Assembly: GCF_001613345.1 (NCBI RefSeq)
Contig: NZ_BDCE01000059.1
Span: 1-64,000, forward strand
Direction of reading: 5' to 3'
DNA length: 64,000 nt
DNA from: Nocardia uniformis NBRC 13702
Lineage (GTDB): Bacteria; Actinomycetota; Actinomycetes; Mycobacteriales; Mycobacteriaceae
Below are positions 15,938 to 24,761 of the stretch, piece after piece. The position numbers were made by a program, and so were the translations under genes. Under the pieces are notes generated by a model. It searched no databases. It was given only the letters and a program-made list of their open reading frames with translations, and was not told the DNA's origin. The first letter of the stretch is position 1, and each line of letters opens with the position of its first letter.

Positions 15938-17404
15938 GTGCAACTCGGTGTGAACGAGTCCTTCGCCGGATATCAGGTCGAACGCATGCTCGGCCAAGGC
16001 GGTATGGGCTCCGTGTACCTCGCGGCTCATCCGCGGCTGCCGCGCAAAGTCGCCCTGAAGCTGCTCAATCGCGATGTTTCGGCGGACGAGGAGATGCGTC
16101 GCCGCTTCGATCGAGAGGCAAATGTCATTGCGCGCCTCGATCACCCGGGCATTGTGAGTATCCAGGACCGAGGCGTACAGGACGGCCACCTGTGGATCGC
16201 CATGCAGTATGTCCACGGGACCGATGCGGCGCGGGTCGATCCGCGCACGGTGTCGGTCGACCGCGCGCTGCGCATCATTTCCCAAACCGGGGCAGCGCTC
16301 GACTACGCGCACAGCTGCGGCATTCTGCACCGAGACGTGAAGCCCGCCAATATCCTGCTGTCCACACCGGAGACCGGCCGTGAGGAACGCGCGGTACTCA
16401 CCGATTTCGGCATCGCCTCGTTGGCCGACAACAACACCCAGCTGACGGCCACCGGGATTTTCTCCGCCACACTGGCTTTCGCTTCGCCGGAACAGCTGTC
16501 CGGGGAGCGGGTGGATCACCGCGCCGATCAGTACTCATTGGCCTGCACGCTGTTCGCGCTGCTCACCGGGCAGGGCCCGTTCTCCGCGACCAATCCCGGG
16601 CAGGTGGTGGCCGGCCATCTGAGCAAACCGGTGCCGCGCCTGAGCCAGGTCCGGGGCGATGTTCCCGCCGCCCTCGACGATGTGATCGCCCGCGCGGCGG
16701 CGAAGGATCGCAACGCACGGTTCGGCAGCTGTACGGAATTCGCGGCCGCGGCCATGGCCGCGCTGCACGGGCGAGTACCTACCGCGCATCGGCAGGGTCC
16801 CGCGCCCACCAGGACGATTCCGGTTGTGCCCCAGTCCCCGACGCCCGGCTCGACCGCATTCGCGACCCGTCGGGCTCCGGCACCGGATGTCCGGCGCGCC
16901 CCGGCCGACCGGCCCCCTGCGGGCGTATCCGCGCCGCCGAGGAACACGAATGGTCCTGCCGTGGCCGCCGCGACCATGGCGCTGGCGTGTGCCGCGATGG
17001 CCGTCTGGTTCGTCTTCGAACTGAGTGATCCGTATGGCGGAGTGGGCCGCCTGCCGGAGGTGGTCCGCAACCTCGGCTACACCGATTCCCAGGTCCTGGT
17101 CGCGGCAACGGTGTGCACCGCGTTCGTCACGCTACTGCTCGTCGGCGGTGCCATCCGGCTGCTGATGCGACGGCGCAAGGGCCGCATCATGACGGTGCTC
17201 GGCAGTCTCGGATTCATCGTCGGCGCAGCGGGCAGCCATCTGGCCGTCCGCTATTTCGGCGGTGCCGCTTATGGCAGTGAGTACCGGATGTGGCTGCACC
17301 ACCTGTTGCTGCCACTGCTGGATCCCTTGGCGGTCGCGGGCGGTGCGATCGGCATTGTGCTGGCGATCGGGGCGATCGGCTGCACGCTGGCGGTCCGGCG
17401 CTAG
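15938..17404 (+). CDS. Serine/threonine protein kinase with four C-terminal membrane segments
   Basis: A Hanks-type kinase of 488 residues. Seen are the glycine loop GQGGMGSV (19-26), catalytic Lys41 (VALKLL), HRDVKPANI with Asp133, DFGIA (156-160) and SPEQL. After a Pro/Ala/Arg-rich linker of about 80 residues come four hydrophobic segments, the first near AVAAATMALACAAMAVWF, and no extracellular sensor domain. GTG 15938 is chosen because GAGGGG lies 7 nt upstream; ATG 15923 and others are possible. Mycobacterial-type kinases usually have one membrane segment and a sensor, so this layout is less usual. Confidence 0.9.
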   Translation: MQLGVNESFAGYQVERMLGQGGMGSVYLAAHPRLPRKVALKLLNRDVSADEEMRRRFDREANVIARLDHPGIVSIQDRGVQDGHLWIAMQYVHGTDAARVDPRTVSVDRALRIISQTGAALDYAHSCGILHRDVKPANILLSTPETGREERAVLTDFGIASLADNNTQLTATGIFSATLAFASPEQLSGERVDHRADQYSLACTLFALLTGQGPFSATNPGQVVAGHLSKPVPRLSQVRGDVPAALDDVIARAAAKDRNARFGSCTEFAAAAMAALHGRVPTAHRQGPAPTRTIPVVPQSPTPGSTAFATRRAPAPDVRRAPADRPPAGVSAPPRNTNGPAVAAATMALACAAMAVWFVFELSDPYGGVGRLPEVVRNLGYTDSQVLVAATVCTAFVTLLLVGGAIRLLMRRRKGRIMTVLGSLGFIVGAAGSHLAVRYFGGAAYGSEYRMWLHHLLLPLLDPLAVAGGAIGIVLAIGAIGCTLAVRR

Positions 17405-17542
17405 GGAACATCCCGGCTCGGCGGAAACGCGGGGCCCCGGAGGCATTCGCGGCACAATGCGGAGCCGCCCGGCCGAAGATTCGACCGAGCGGCTCTGTGC
17501 TGTCTCGTTCTCAGCTGTCTCGTTCTCGGGTCGGTAGGTCGC

Positions 17543-17794
17543 TCAGTCCTCGTCGACCACCGGCGGGGTCTCCAGGATGTCGAGGAGCCATTCCTCGGTG
17601 GCGGATTCGGCATCGTCCTCATCGGGACGAATACGGTTGGTCAGACGCACGCCCAGGCCGAGAAGCTGTGCCGCCTTCACCATTTCGAGGGCCTCTTCGG
17701 GCCCGCACAAGTGGGTTGCGATGAGCCGGGGCTCGTCTTCGTACTCCTCGATTTCGAGGAGCTGGTCCAGTTCCACACCCTCATCGGTTGTCAT
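17543..17794 (-). CDS. Small acidic protein, unknown function
   Basis: An 83-residue, strongly acidic cytoplasmic protein. It begins MTTDEGVELDQLLEIEEYED and has a central APH-like hydrophobic helix (EEALEMVKAAQLLGLGVRL) and an acidic tail ending PPVVDED. I do not recognise the family. The length, coherent composition and lack of a competing frame support it as real. The following 70 bp separate it from a 25-residue membrane peptide gene upstream on the same strand, so the three minus-strand small genes could be one transcript. Confidence 0.6.
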   Translation of the reverse strand: MTTDEGVELDQLLEIEEYEDEPRLIATHLCGPEEALEMVKAAQLLGLGVRLTNRIRPDEDDAESATEEWLLDILETPPVVDED

Positions 17795-17863
17795 GGGGCA
17801 GGAGCGTAGCCGGAGGGTCTGACGACTCGCACGGGAACCTGGCGACGGGCGGGTGAATTCCAG

Positions 17864-17941
17864 TCAGCGGGTGAAGAACCAGGCGACGATCACCAGAATG
17901 ATCAGAGCAATCAGGGCGAGCTGGACACGTGAGCGGGGCAT
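17864..17941 (-). CDS. 25-residue single-span membrane peptide
   Basis: Reading the minus strand from ATG 17941 gives MPRSRVQLALIALIILVIV followed by AWFFTR and TGA. This is a basic N-terminus, one hydrophobic span and a C-terminal Arg, fitting an N-in membrane peptide. The ATG overlaps the TGA of the upstream 79-residue gene as ATGA, the same coupling seen in bona fide operons here. That overlap is the main evidence of translation. Function unknown; it may form a complex with the neighbouring membrane protein. Confidence 0.55.
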   Translation of the reverse strand: MPRSRVQLALIALIILVIVAWFFTR

Positions 17942-18180
17942 CAGGCGGCTTCCTTACTGCGGATACTGCGGGCGGCGGGGGCGGGCGTCACGGCTTCACG
18001 GGCGGCGACCCGATCCCGGCCCAACAGGCGCAGAGCCACCCGGAGCACGCGGTCCAGCAGGTAGGCGATGCCGAAGCACACGGGCACCATGGCAGCCAAT
18101 ACCACGGCGAACTGGGGTACGAAAGGCAATCCGGCAACCCACAGCTCGACGCCGTCCCACCAATCTGCGATCTGATGCAC
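17941..18180 (-). CDS. Small membrane protein, resembles the Rv2401A position
   Basis: A 79-residue protein with one clear membrane segment (PQFAVVLAAMVPVCFGIAYLL, about residues 22-42), an aromatic N-terminus (MHQIADWWDGVELW) and a basic, Ala-rich C-terminal tail. It is divergent from the GH15 gene. M. tuberculosis has a small predicted membrane protein, Rv2401A, at the same place before the GH15 gene Rv2402; homology is inferred from position only. Its stop is ATGA-coupled to a 25-residue membrane peptide. Confidence 0.65.
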   Translation of the reverse strand: MHQIADWWDGVELWVAGLPFVPQFAVVLAAMVPVCFGIAYLLDRVLRVALRLLGRDRVAAREAVTPAPAARSIRSKEAA

Positions 18181-18244
18181 GACATCAGCCTATGCCGAAC
18201 GCGTCGAGGTGGACTATCTGGGCTCTGCGGACCCATGATGAGAT

Positions 18245-20320
18245 ATGGCGTCCTACGACGAACCGGAGCCCATCGACAGATCGCGTGGGGCCGACGATAC
18301 GGTCGGCACCCTGAGCGACACCTTCAGCGGGTTGCACGACAATAGCGCTGACCTGCCGCCACGCGACGGTTTGGGCGACCCACCCGACGTCCCAAGCGAC
18401 TACCTGCCCGCTCCCTCGGGCCTCAGCCACCATTCGGCATTTCCGCCGATCGACGACTACGCCTTCCTGTCCGACTGCGAAACCAATTGCCTCATCGCCC
18501 GCAATGGCGCGGTGGAATGGCTATGTCTGCCGCGGCCGGACTCCCCCAGTGTCTTCGGCGCCATCCTGGACCGCAGCGCCGGGCATTTCCGACTCGGCCC
18601 GTACGGCCGCAATGTGCCCGCGGCCCGCCGCTATCTGCCCGGCGGACTCATAGTGGAGACCACCTGGCAAACCGAGACCGGCTGGCTCATTGTGCGCGAC
18701 GCGCTGGTGCTGGGACCGTGGCACAACAATACGGAGCGCTCCAAGACCCACCGGCGCACACCGATGGACTGGGATGCCGAGCACATGCTGCTGCGCACCG
18801 TGAAATGCGTGAACGGCGTGGTCGAACTGGAGATGAGCTGCGAACCGGCCTTCGCGCACCACAGCGTCCCCGCGCACTGGGAATACTCCGGCGACGTCTA
18901 CGAGCAGGCCACCGCGCGCGGCGACGTCGACTCCCCCACCCTGACCCTGACCACCGATCTCCGACTGGGGCTGGAGGGCCGGGAGGCCCGCGTACGCACC
19001 CGCATGAAGGAGGGCGATCAGGCCTTCGTGGCGCTGTCCTGGTCGGACCTGCCGCCGCCGCGTACGTTCGACCAGGCGGCCGAGAAAATGTGGTCCACCA
19101 TCGAATGCTGGCGGCAGTGGATCACCCTGGGCCGCTTCCCCGATCACCCGTGGCGCGGGTACCTGCAGCGCAGCGCGCTCACCCTGAAGGGTTTGACCTA
19201 CGCGCCGACCGGGGCGCTGCTGGCCGCGGCCACCACATCGCTGCCGGAAACACCCGGCGGGGAACGCAATTGGGACTATCGCTACACCTGGGTGCGCGAC
19301 TCCACCTTCGCGCTGTGGGGCCTCTACACCCTCGGCCTGGACCGGGAGGCCGACGACTTCTTCGCGTTCCTGCACGACGTCTGCCGCGGCAACAATGGCG
19401 ACGCGCTGCCGTTGCAGGTGCTCTACGGTATCGGCGGTGAACGCGAGATCAAGGAGTACGAACTACCGAACCTGTCCGGCTACGACGGTGCGCGACCGGT
19501 GCGCATCGGCAATGCCGCCTATCAGCAGGACCAGCACGATATCTGGGGCACCCTGCTGGATTCGGTGTACCTGCACGTGAAGTCGCGCCGCCAGGTGCCG
19601 GAAACGTTGTGGCCCATGCTGGAACGGCAGGTGCAGGCGGCAATCGAGAACTGGCGCAAACCCGATCGCGGTATCTGGGAGGTGCGCGGCGAACCACAGC
19701 ACTTCACCTCCTCGAAGGTGATGTGCTGGGTCGCCCTCGATCGCGGCGCGAAACTCGCTGAGCTGCACGGGGAGTACGACTATGCGAAGAAGTGGCACGA
19801 TATCGCCGACGAGATCCACGCCGATATCCTCGAGAACGGCGTAGACGCTCGCGGGGTCTTCACCCAGAGCTACGACTGCGACACCCTGGACGCTTCACTG
19901 CTCCTGGTGGTCCTGACCAGATTCCTGCCACCCGACGATCACCGCGTCCGCGCCACCGTCCTGGCCATTGCCGACGAACTCACCGAGAACGGCCTGGTGC
20001 TGCGCTACCGCACCGAGACCACCGATGACGGATTGTCCGGCGAGGAAGGCTCTTTCACCATCTGCTCCTTCTGGCTGGTGTCGGCCCTGGTGGAGATCGG
20101 CGAACTACAACGCGCCAAGCACCTGTGCGAACGCCTCCTCGGCTACGCCAGCCCGCTCAAGCTCTACGCCGAGGAAATCGACACCCGCACCGGCAGGCAC
20201 CTGGGCAACTTCCCCCAGGCGTTCACGCATTTGGCGCTGATCAACGCGGTAATGCATGTGATCCGGGCGGAGGAATCGCATCGAGCCGGGCAGTTCAACC
20301 CGGCGCACCCGGGGCGGTAG
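18245..20320 (+). CDS. Glycoside hydrolase family 15 protein, likely trehalase
   Basis: A 691-residue cytoplasmic enzyme. After an acidic N-terminal extension of about 60 residues comes the GH15 domain: IDDYAFLSDCETNCLIARNG, WLCLPRPDSPSVFGAILD, and the (alpha/alpha)6 barrel with ERNWDYRYTWVRDS, YDGARPVRIGNAAYQQ, CWVALDRG and the C-terminal HLGNFPQAFTHLALI. The M. tuberculosis protein at this position, Rv2402, and its M. smegmatis relative are GH15 enzymes with trehalase activity, so trehalose is the likely substrate. Glucoamylase-type specificity cannot be excluded from sequence alone. Confidence 0.88.
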   Translation: MASYDEPEPIDRSRGADDTVGTLSDTFSGLHDNSADLPPRDGLGDPPDVPSDYLPAPSGLSHHSAFPPIDDYAFLSDCETNCLIARNGAVEWLCLPRPDSPSVFGAILDRSAGHFRLGPYGRNVPAARRYLPGGLIVETTWQTETGWLIVRDALVLGPWHNNTERSKTHRRTPMDWDAEHMLLRTVKCVNGVVELEMSCEPAFAHHSVPAHWEYSGDVYEQATARGDVDSPTLTLTTDLRLGLEGREARVRTRMKEGDQAFVALSWSDLPPPRTFDQAAEKMWSTIECWRQWITLGRFPDHPWRGYLQRSALTLKGLTYAPTGALLAAATTSLPETPGGERNWDYRYTWVRDSTFALWGLYTLGLDREADDFFAFLHDVCRGNNGDALPLQVLYGIGGEREIKEYELPNLSGYDGARPVRIGNAAYQQDQHDIWGTLLDSVYLHVKSRRQVPETLWPMLERQVQAAIENWRKPDRGIWEVRGEPQHFTSSKVMCWVALDRGAKLAELHGEYDYAKKWHDIADEIHADILENGVDARGVFTQSYDCDTLDASLLLVVLTRFLPPDDHRVRATVLAIADELTENGLVLRYRTETTDDGLSGEEGSFTICSFWLVSALVEIGELQRAKHLCERLLGYASPLKLYAEEIDTRTGRHLGNFPQAFTHLALINAVMHVIRAEESHRAGQFNPAHPGR

Positions 20321-20503
20321 CCGCCGGGTCGTGCGGTCTGAGCGCCACAGCTCGCCACGAGGCGACAGGAATCGTCGTCGCATGGCGGTTTTGTGACCGC
20401 CCAGCCCGTTCACCCTGATGCGCGCGGCCCCCAGGCGCGATCCCGCCGGTCCAGGCAGCACACCTCCCATACAGCCCACCTCGTCATTCCGTGCCACACA
20501 CCT

Positions 20504-20583
20504 CGTCATTCCGGCGTGCTTTTGGCCGGAATCCACCCGTTGAGCAGTAGTGGATCCCGGCCAAAAGCACGCCGGGATGACGG
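20504..20583. repeat. Dispersed long-armed inverted repeat, copy 2
   Basis: CGTCATTCCGGCGTGCTTTT with GGCCGGAATCCAC faces GTGGATCCCGGCC with AAAAGCACGCCGGGATGACG, giving arms of about 33 nt that are almost perfectly complementary around a loop of about 14 nt. This is the best-preserved copy. A short duplicate of its left end (CACCTCGTCATTCCG) occurs just before it near 20479. It lies between the convergent ends of the GH15 gene and the dynamin-like gene; the rest of 20321-20640 shows no gene. Confidence 0.88.
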
Positions 20584-20640
20584 GTATCGGCAGTACCGGG
20601 ACTCTCGACTACGCCGGGGTATCAGCCGTGCCGGACGCCG

Positions 20641-22440
20641 TCAGTTCGGCTGATTTTCACCGAGGGTATCGGCGTACTCACGCAGTTCCCGCAGCCGCAC
20701 CAGCGCCGTTTCGATCTCGGTCAGGCGGCGTTCGCGCCGTTCACCGGAGTGCACCGCTACCGCCTCCTCGGCGGCACGCAGCGACTCGTCGGCGGAACGG
20801 TGTGTGGCGCTGGCGATTTCGGTGAAGTGGTCGCGGAGGTTGCGTTGTACGCCGCGCAGGCGATAACGGGATTCCTTGCTGACCTGGAAGATCACATCGT
20901 CCATGAGCCGGGCGACAGCGACCTTGGCTTCGGCCTGGCGGCGCTGGGTACGGGTTCTGCGGTCATCCCAGAGCGCGTTCACGCCCAGAAGTACGCCCGC
21001 ACCCGCCGAATACCAGTTCACCAGGGACATCCCGAGCAGGCTGGTGGCCAGACCGACCATGAGGATGCCGCCGTAGGAGCCACGCAGCGCGCTCAGTGCC
21101 TGTTGTGTCACACCGGCTTTCCCACTGACCAGGGGGTCGAGCGCGGCCACCGGTTCGAGGACCTCGCCCGGATTCTCCAGACGCAGATCGGCGGCGGGTA
21201 CGGTGCCGTCGGGGAATTTCCCGGCGACCTGCTCGGCCAGTTCCACCGACCGGTAGTGGGCGATGACGAAGTTCTCCTCCACCGCCTCGCAGATCTTGGC
21301 ATCGAGGTCGGCGCCGAATTCCTTCCAGCCCTTGGCCGGATCGCCAACAGTGATCTCGGCCTCGGCATCGCGGATCAGGCTGCGCAGCCGATGCCGCAGA
21401 TCATGTTCGATATCGGCCATCAGCTCGGCGGCGCCATCGGCGAGCGCGACCTGCCAATTGGCGGTGCGCTGCCGCAATTGATCGGCTTCCTCGCGGACCC
21501 GACGTAGCTGCTCGGTGATCTCGCCGAAACGCCTTGGATCACGCAAGGTTTCGGCCTCGCTGCGCAATGCCAGCGCCAAATGGTCGGTGATGAGCCGAAT
21601 ATCGCGCACCGCCGCCTCGGCGGCCACGGCGTCGGCCCGGCCGAGTACATACCCGCGCAGATGATCGAGCAGTTGCGGCACACCGGATTCCAGGTCCCGC
21701 TGCTGATCACCGGTGGCGGCGGCATGTCCGTGCAGCTGCGCCGAGGCGGGAGCCACGGCGAAACCGAGCCCGGCCTCGTCGAGCAATTGCCGGTCCTGCT
21801 GCTGCACCTGCGGCCAGTGCGAATACCGGTCGATCTTATTGAGTACGCACACCACCACGGGGCAGACCTGCTGAATGCGACTCAGCAACGCGATCTGTTC
21901 CGAACTGAAGGGCGCGCCCGCATCGGCCACGTAGAGCACCGCGTCGGCGGCGGCCAGCAGCGACCAGGCGGCCGGGGTCTCGGCGACCGAACCGGGCGCT
22001 TCGAGCACCACGAACCCCTCGGCCAGCAGCGGACTGGGCTCGGCGAGTTCGGCACGGATCACCCCCTCGGTGGCGAGGGTGGAAATCCGCTCCGCCGGAT
22101 CGATCACGGCCCGCTCGGCCCGACCACCGGCACCCTGCCGGACCACGGTCACCCGCGACAGCGGCCCGTATTCGACAATCACCGGCACCCGACCGTCGGC
22201 GGCGCTGACATCGGATCCGACCAGGGCGTTGACCAGCGTGGTGGTCCCACTACCGGGATCGCCCACCACCACCAGACGCACCCGCGAATCGGCGACGCGG
22301 GCGCGCGCCATGGCCAAGCGGCCGGACAGATCGGCGCGAGCGGCGGCACGCGTGAGTTCGAGCAGCTCGTCGAGCAACTCGATCAGCGGCGCCATCGCAT
22401 CCGGATTTTTCACGACGGCGAGACGATCGCCGCCGCTCAC
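20641..22440 (-). CDS. Dynamin-like GTPase-fold protein (IniA-like) with abnormal P-loop
   Basis: A 599-residue protein with a G domain (about 50-270), a long helical region, a hydrophobic hairpin (about 455-500, starting GGILMVGLATSLLGMSLVNW) that could insert in membrane, and a C-terminal helical stalk. This is the layout of bacterial dynamin-like proteins such as mycobacterial IniA. G4 (NKID, 201-204) is intact. The P-loop reads GDPGSGTT at 60-67, with Thr66 where Lys is expected, and G3 reads EAPG (147-150) instead of DxxG. Nucleotide hydrolysis is therefore doubtful. Coupled by ATGA to the repeat-rich protein upstream. Confidence 0.75.
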   Translation of the reverse strand: MSGGDRLAVVKNPDAMAPLIELLDELLELTRAAARADLSGRLAMARARVADSRVRLVVVGDPGSGTTTLVNALVGSDVSAADGRVPVIVEYGPLSRVTVVRQGAGGRAERAVIDPAERISTLATEGVIRAELAEPSPLLAEGFVVLEAPGSVAETPAAWSLLAAADAVLYVADAGAPFSSEQIALLSRIQQVCPVVVCVLNKIDRYSHWPQVQQQDRQLLDEAGLGFAVAPASAQLHGHAAATGDQQRDLESGVPQLLDHLRGYVLGRADAVAAEAAVRDIRLITDHLALALRSEAETLRDPRRFGEITEQLRRVREEADQLRQRTANWQVALADGAAELMADIEHDLRHRLRSLIRDAEAEITVGDPAKGWKEFGADLDAKICEAVEENFVIAHYRSVELAEQVAGKFPDGTVPAADLRLENPGEVLEPVAALDPLVSGKAGVTQQALSALRGSYGGILMVGLATSLLGMSLVNWYSAGAGVLLGVNALWDDRRTRTQRRQAEAKVAVARLMDDVIFQVSKESRYRLRGVQRNLRDHFTEIASATHRSADESLRAAEEAVAVHSGERRERRLTEIETALVRLRELREYADTLGENQPN

Positions 22441-24761
22441 AGAAGCGTGAGGTCGAATGGGCCGTGTACCGGGTAGTGGGTCTCGGCGAGGGTGGCCTCG
22501 GACATCAGGTGTGTCGACAGCGTGCCGCCGTCATAGTCGACACCGTCGTGCGCATACGCGCTGTCGAACGCACTGCCGTCGCGGACGAACAGGGCGGAGT
22601 GGGCAGCACCGCTATCCGAGGTATCCGCAATGGGTTTCGCGGGATTCGTCGGGGCCGCGGGCTTGATCGGTGCCGGTTGCGTCATGGTCGGCATCGGCTC
22701 GATAGTCGGCTGGGTGGGTGCCATCGTCGGAACGGTCGCGTCCGGGACGGTCACGTCCGGGGTGGTCAGACCCGGGGTGGAGTAGTTGTCGGGGATGCTG
22801 GCGGTCGGCAGTGCCGGCTTGCTCACCGTCGGCACCGGTGTGGAGCCCGTATCGATATCGTCCGGCACCGTCGGGGTGGTGCCGATATCGGGACCGTCGG
22901 CGGTCGGGACCGGGGCCACGGTGCTGGCGGGTAGATCCGGCGTGGTCGCCGGGGTATCCACGCCCGGGGTCGTCGGCGCGGTGGTCGCACCGGGGACCTT
23001 GGTGGTGGCCGGGTCGGTCGCACCCGGCAGCTTGGTGACCGGATCGGTCGCACCCGGGAGTTTGGTGGTGGCCGGATCGGTGACACCGGGGATCTTGGTC
23101 GGTATCGCCGGGGCGGTCGTCAAGCCCGCACCCGTATCGGGCTTATCGGGTGTACTGACCGGCGGCACGGTGGGTTGTGTGCCGGTAACCGGTGTCGGCT
23201 GGGCGATCACGGTCTCCGAAGGCTGCTGTGTGGGAACAGTTTCGGTGGGCCGGTCGAACAGTGCCGGGGTGGCGACGGCGGGCGCGGTCAGCGGAGACTG
23301 TCCGGCCGGGGCGGCCCACACATTGGCCATCGGGGTGGTCGCGACATCGGGCTGGATGGTGGTCTGCAACGGGGTGGCGACCACCGGCTGGGCGACAGCG
23401 ACCGGAGCTACCGGGGCGGGCGCTACGGGAACCGGAACGACCGGGGCCGGAGCCACTGCGGCCGGAGCAACTGGAGCCGGAGCTACCGGAGCCGGAGCTA
23501 CCGGAGCCGGAGCGAAGGGAGCCGCGGCGGGCGCGACAGCGGGAGCGACGGGAGCTATCGGCGCGGCGGCCGGAGCCACCGCGGCAGGAGCAGCGGGTGC
23601 GGCACCGGTCGGGGCCGAATTCGGCACCGCCGCAGGAGAATTCGCGGAGCCCTGCCCACCGGTGGCGCGCAGTCCGGACATTCCACCGGTTGCCGACTGA
23701 TCGACCGCGCCGGACCCTTGGATCTTGGCAGGGTCCGCCAACGCGTCCTTGGCCGACTGATTGAACCGGTCGAACTGACCACCGACATCGCCGACACCGA
23801 TCTCGACCTTCAAATGCGAGTCCACCCACACACCGTCGAGTCCGACGTGTACCGACAGTCCGGAATCGGTGCTGACGAACAGACCGAAACCATCCTCGCC
23901 GACACCGTCGAAAACGTTTGAATTCAAAGGGCTTCCGGGTGTGGCCTGCGCCTGCGCGAGCCCCATGCCGTTCATCCCCGGCAGCTGCAGTCCATCAGCG
24001 CCAGGCATTTTCAAGAACTGACCGAACTGCTGGCCCCAATCGCCTTGCGAGTCATCGAAACCCAGACCGGCGCCGGGGTTGAACCCACCGGGCTGGCTCA
24101 GTCCCGCGGACGGATCGAAAACACCGCCGGGCTGCTGTCCCAATCCCGCGGACGGGTCGAAGGCGCCGGGCTGCTGTCCCAATCCCGCGGACGGGTCGAA
24201 GGCGCCGGGCTGCTGTCCCAAACCCTCGGAGGGGTCGTGGGCGCCGGGCGCACCCACGCCCGAGGAGGGGTCATAGCTGGGATTTCCCAACCCGGCTGAC
24301 GGGTCGTAGCCGCTGGGACGCTCCAGACCGGCGGACGGGTCCCACCCGGTGGTCGGATTACCGGCCGATTGGTTGTAGCCCGGCATGGTGGACATACTCG
24401 CGGCGCCGAATTCGGCTGGGAAGAGGTCCGCATCGCTGCCGAGCTGCTCGGCGATCGGTGATACCTCCGGTCCCCCACCGAGGATCGGGGGTACCGAATA
24501 GAAGTCGAGTTCCGGGAAGGTGACCACGGGGCTCGGGGCGTCCGGCTGCGGATCGTTCGGCTGCGCCCACCCGACATTGCGGCTGTCGTGGGCGTCGCTG
24601 TTCGGCAGTCCCGAGGTGCCGTTGGCGGCGACGAGTGCGCCGCCGGTGACGTACGCGCCGGCCCTGGCTACCCGGGAGACTCCGGTGGCGACGCGGTACG
24701 CGGTGTCCGCATCCTCGGCCGGACCGGACTCATCGTCGCCGAGGGGCAGATCACGCGTCAT
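22437..24761 (-). CDS. Repeat-rich Pro/Ala/Thr protein operonic with the dynamin-like gene
   Basis: A 774-residue protein of unusual composition. Residues 1-139 are non-repetitive. Residues 140-234 hold eight units built on DPSAGLGQQPGA. Residues 290-340 look like a small folded domain (GLFVSTDSGLSVHVGLDGVW). Residues 375-465 are almost only Pro, Ala and Val; 466-720 are Thr/Pro-rich with PGATDP repeats. The C-terminal 60 residues are non-repetitive, starting DSGAAHSALFVRDG. No clear signal peptide or lipobox. GGAG lies 8 nt before the ATG. Position before a dynamin-like gene recalls IniB, a Gly/Ala-rich protein, but its N-terminus does not resemble IniB. Confidence 0.75.
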   Translation of the reverse strand: MTRDLPLGDDESGPAEDADTAYRVATGVSRVARAGAYVTGGALVAANGTSGLPNSDAHDSRNVGWAQPNDPQPDAPSPVVTFPELDFYSVPPILGGGPEVSPIAEQLGSDADLFPAEFGAASMSTMPGYNQSAGNPTTGWDPSAGLERPSGYDPSAGLGNPSYDPSSGVGAPGAHDPSEGLGQQPGAFDPSAGLGQQPGAFDPSAGLGQQPGGVFDPSAGLSQPGGFNPGAGLGFDDSQGDWGQQFGQFLKMPGADGLQLPGMNGMGLAQAQATPGSPLNSNVFDGVGEDGFGLFVSTDSGLSVHVGLDGVWVDSHLKVEIGVGDVGGQFDRFNQSAKDALADPAKIQGSGAVDQSATGGMSGLRATGGQGSANSPAAVPNSAPTGAAPAAPAAVAPAAAPIAPVAPAVAPAAAPFAPAPVAPAPVAPAPVAPAAVAPAPVVPVPVAPAPVAPVAVAQPVVATPLQTTIQPDVATTPMANVWAAPAGQSPLTAPAVATPALFDRPTETVPTQQPSETVIAQPTPVTGTQPTVPPVSTPDKPDTGAGLTTAPAIPTKIPGVTDPATTKLPGATDPVTKLPGATDPATTKVPGATTAPTTPGVDTPATTPDLPASTVAPVPTADGPDIGTTPTVPDDIDTGSTPVPTVSKPALPTASIPDNYSTPGLTTPDVTVPDATVPTMAPTQPTIEPMPTMTQPAPIKPAAPTNPAKPIADTSDSGAAHSALFVRDGSAFDSAYAHDGVDYDGGTLSTHLMSEATLAETHYPVHGPFDLTLL
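24060..24344 (-). repeat. Coding tandem repeat, about 36-42 bp units
   Basis: Eight imperfect units encode a 12-14 residue motif, consensus (F/Y/W/H)DPSAGLGQQPGA. The central three units are nearly identical in DNA as well as protein, suggesting recent slippage or expansion. Unit number is likely to vary between strains. Confidence 0.85.

Noticed and set aside
23175..23921. Long plus-strand frames rich in Gly, Arg and Thr within 22.5-24 kb
   Set aside because: They mirror the low-complexity codons of the 774-residue minus-strand protein and show no independent motif or ribosome-binding site.
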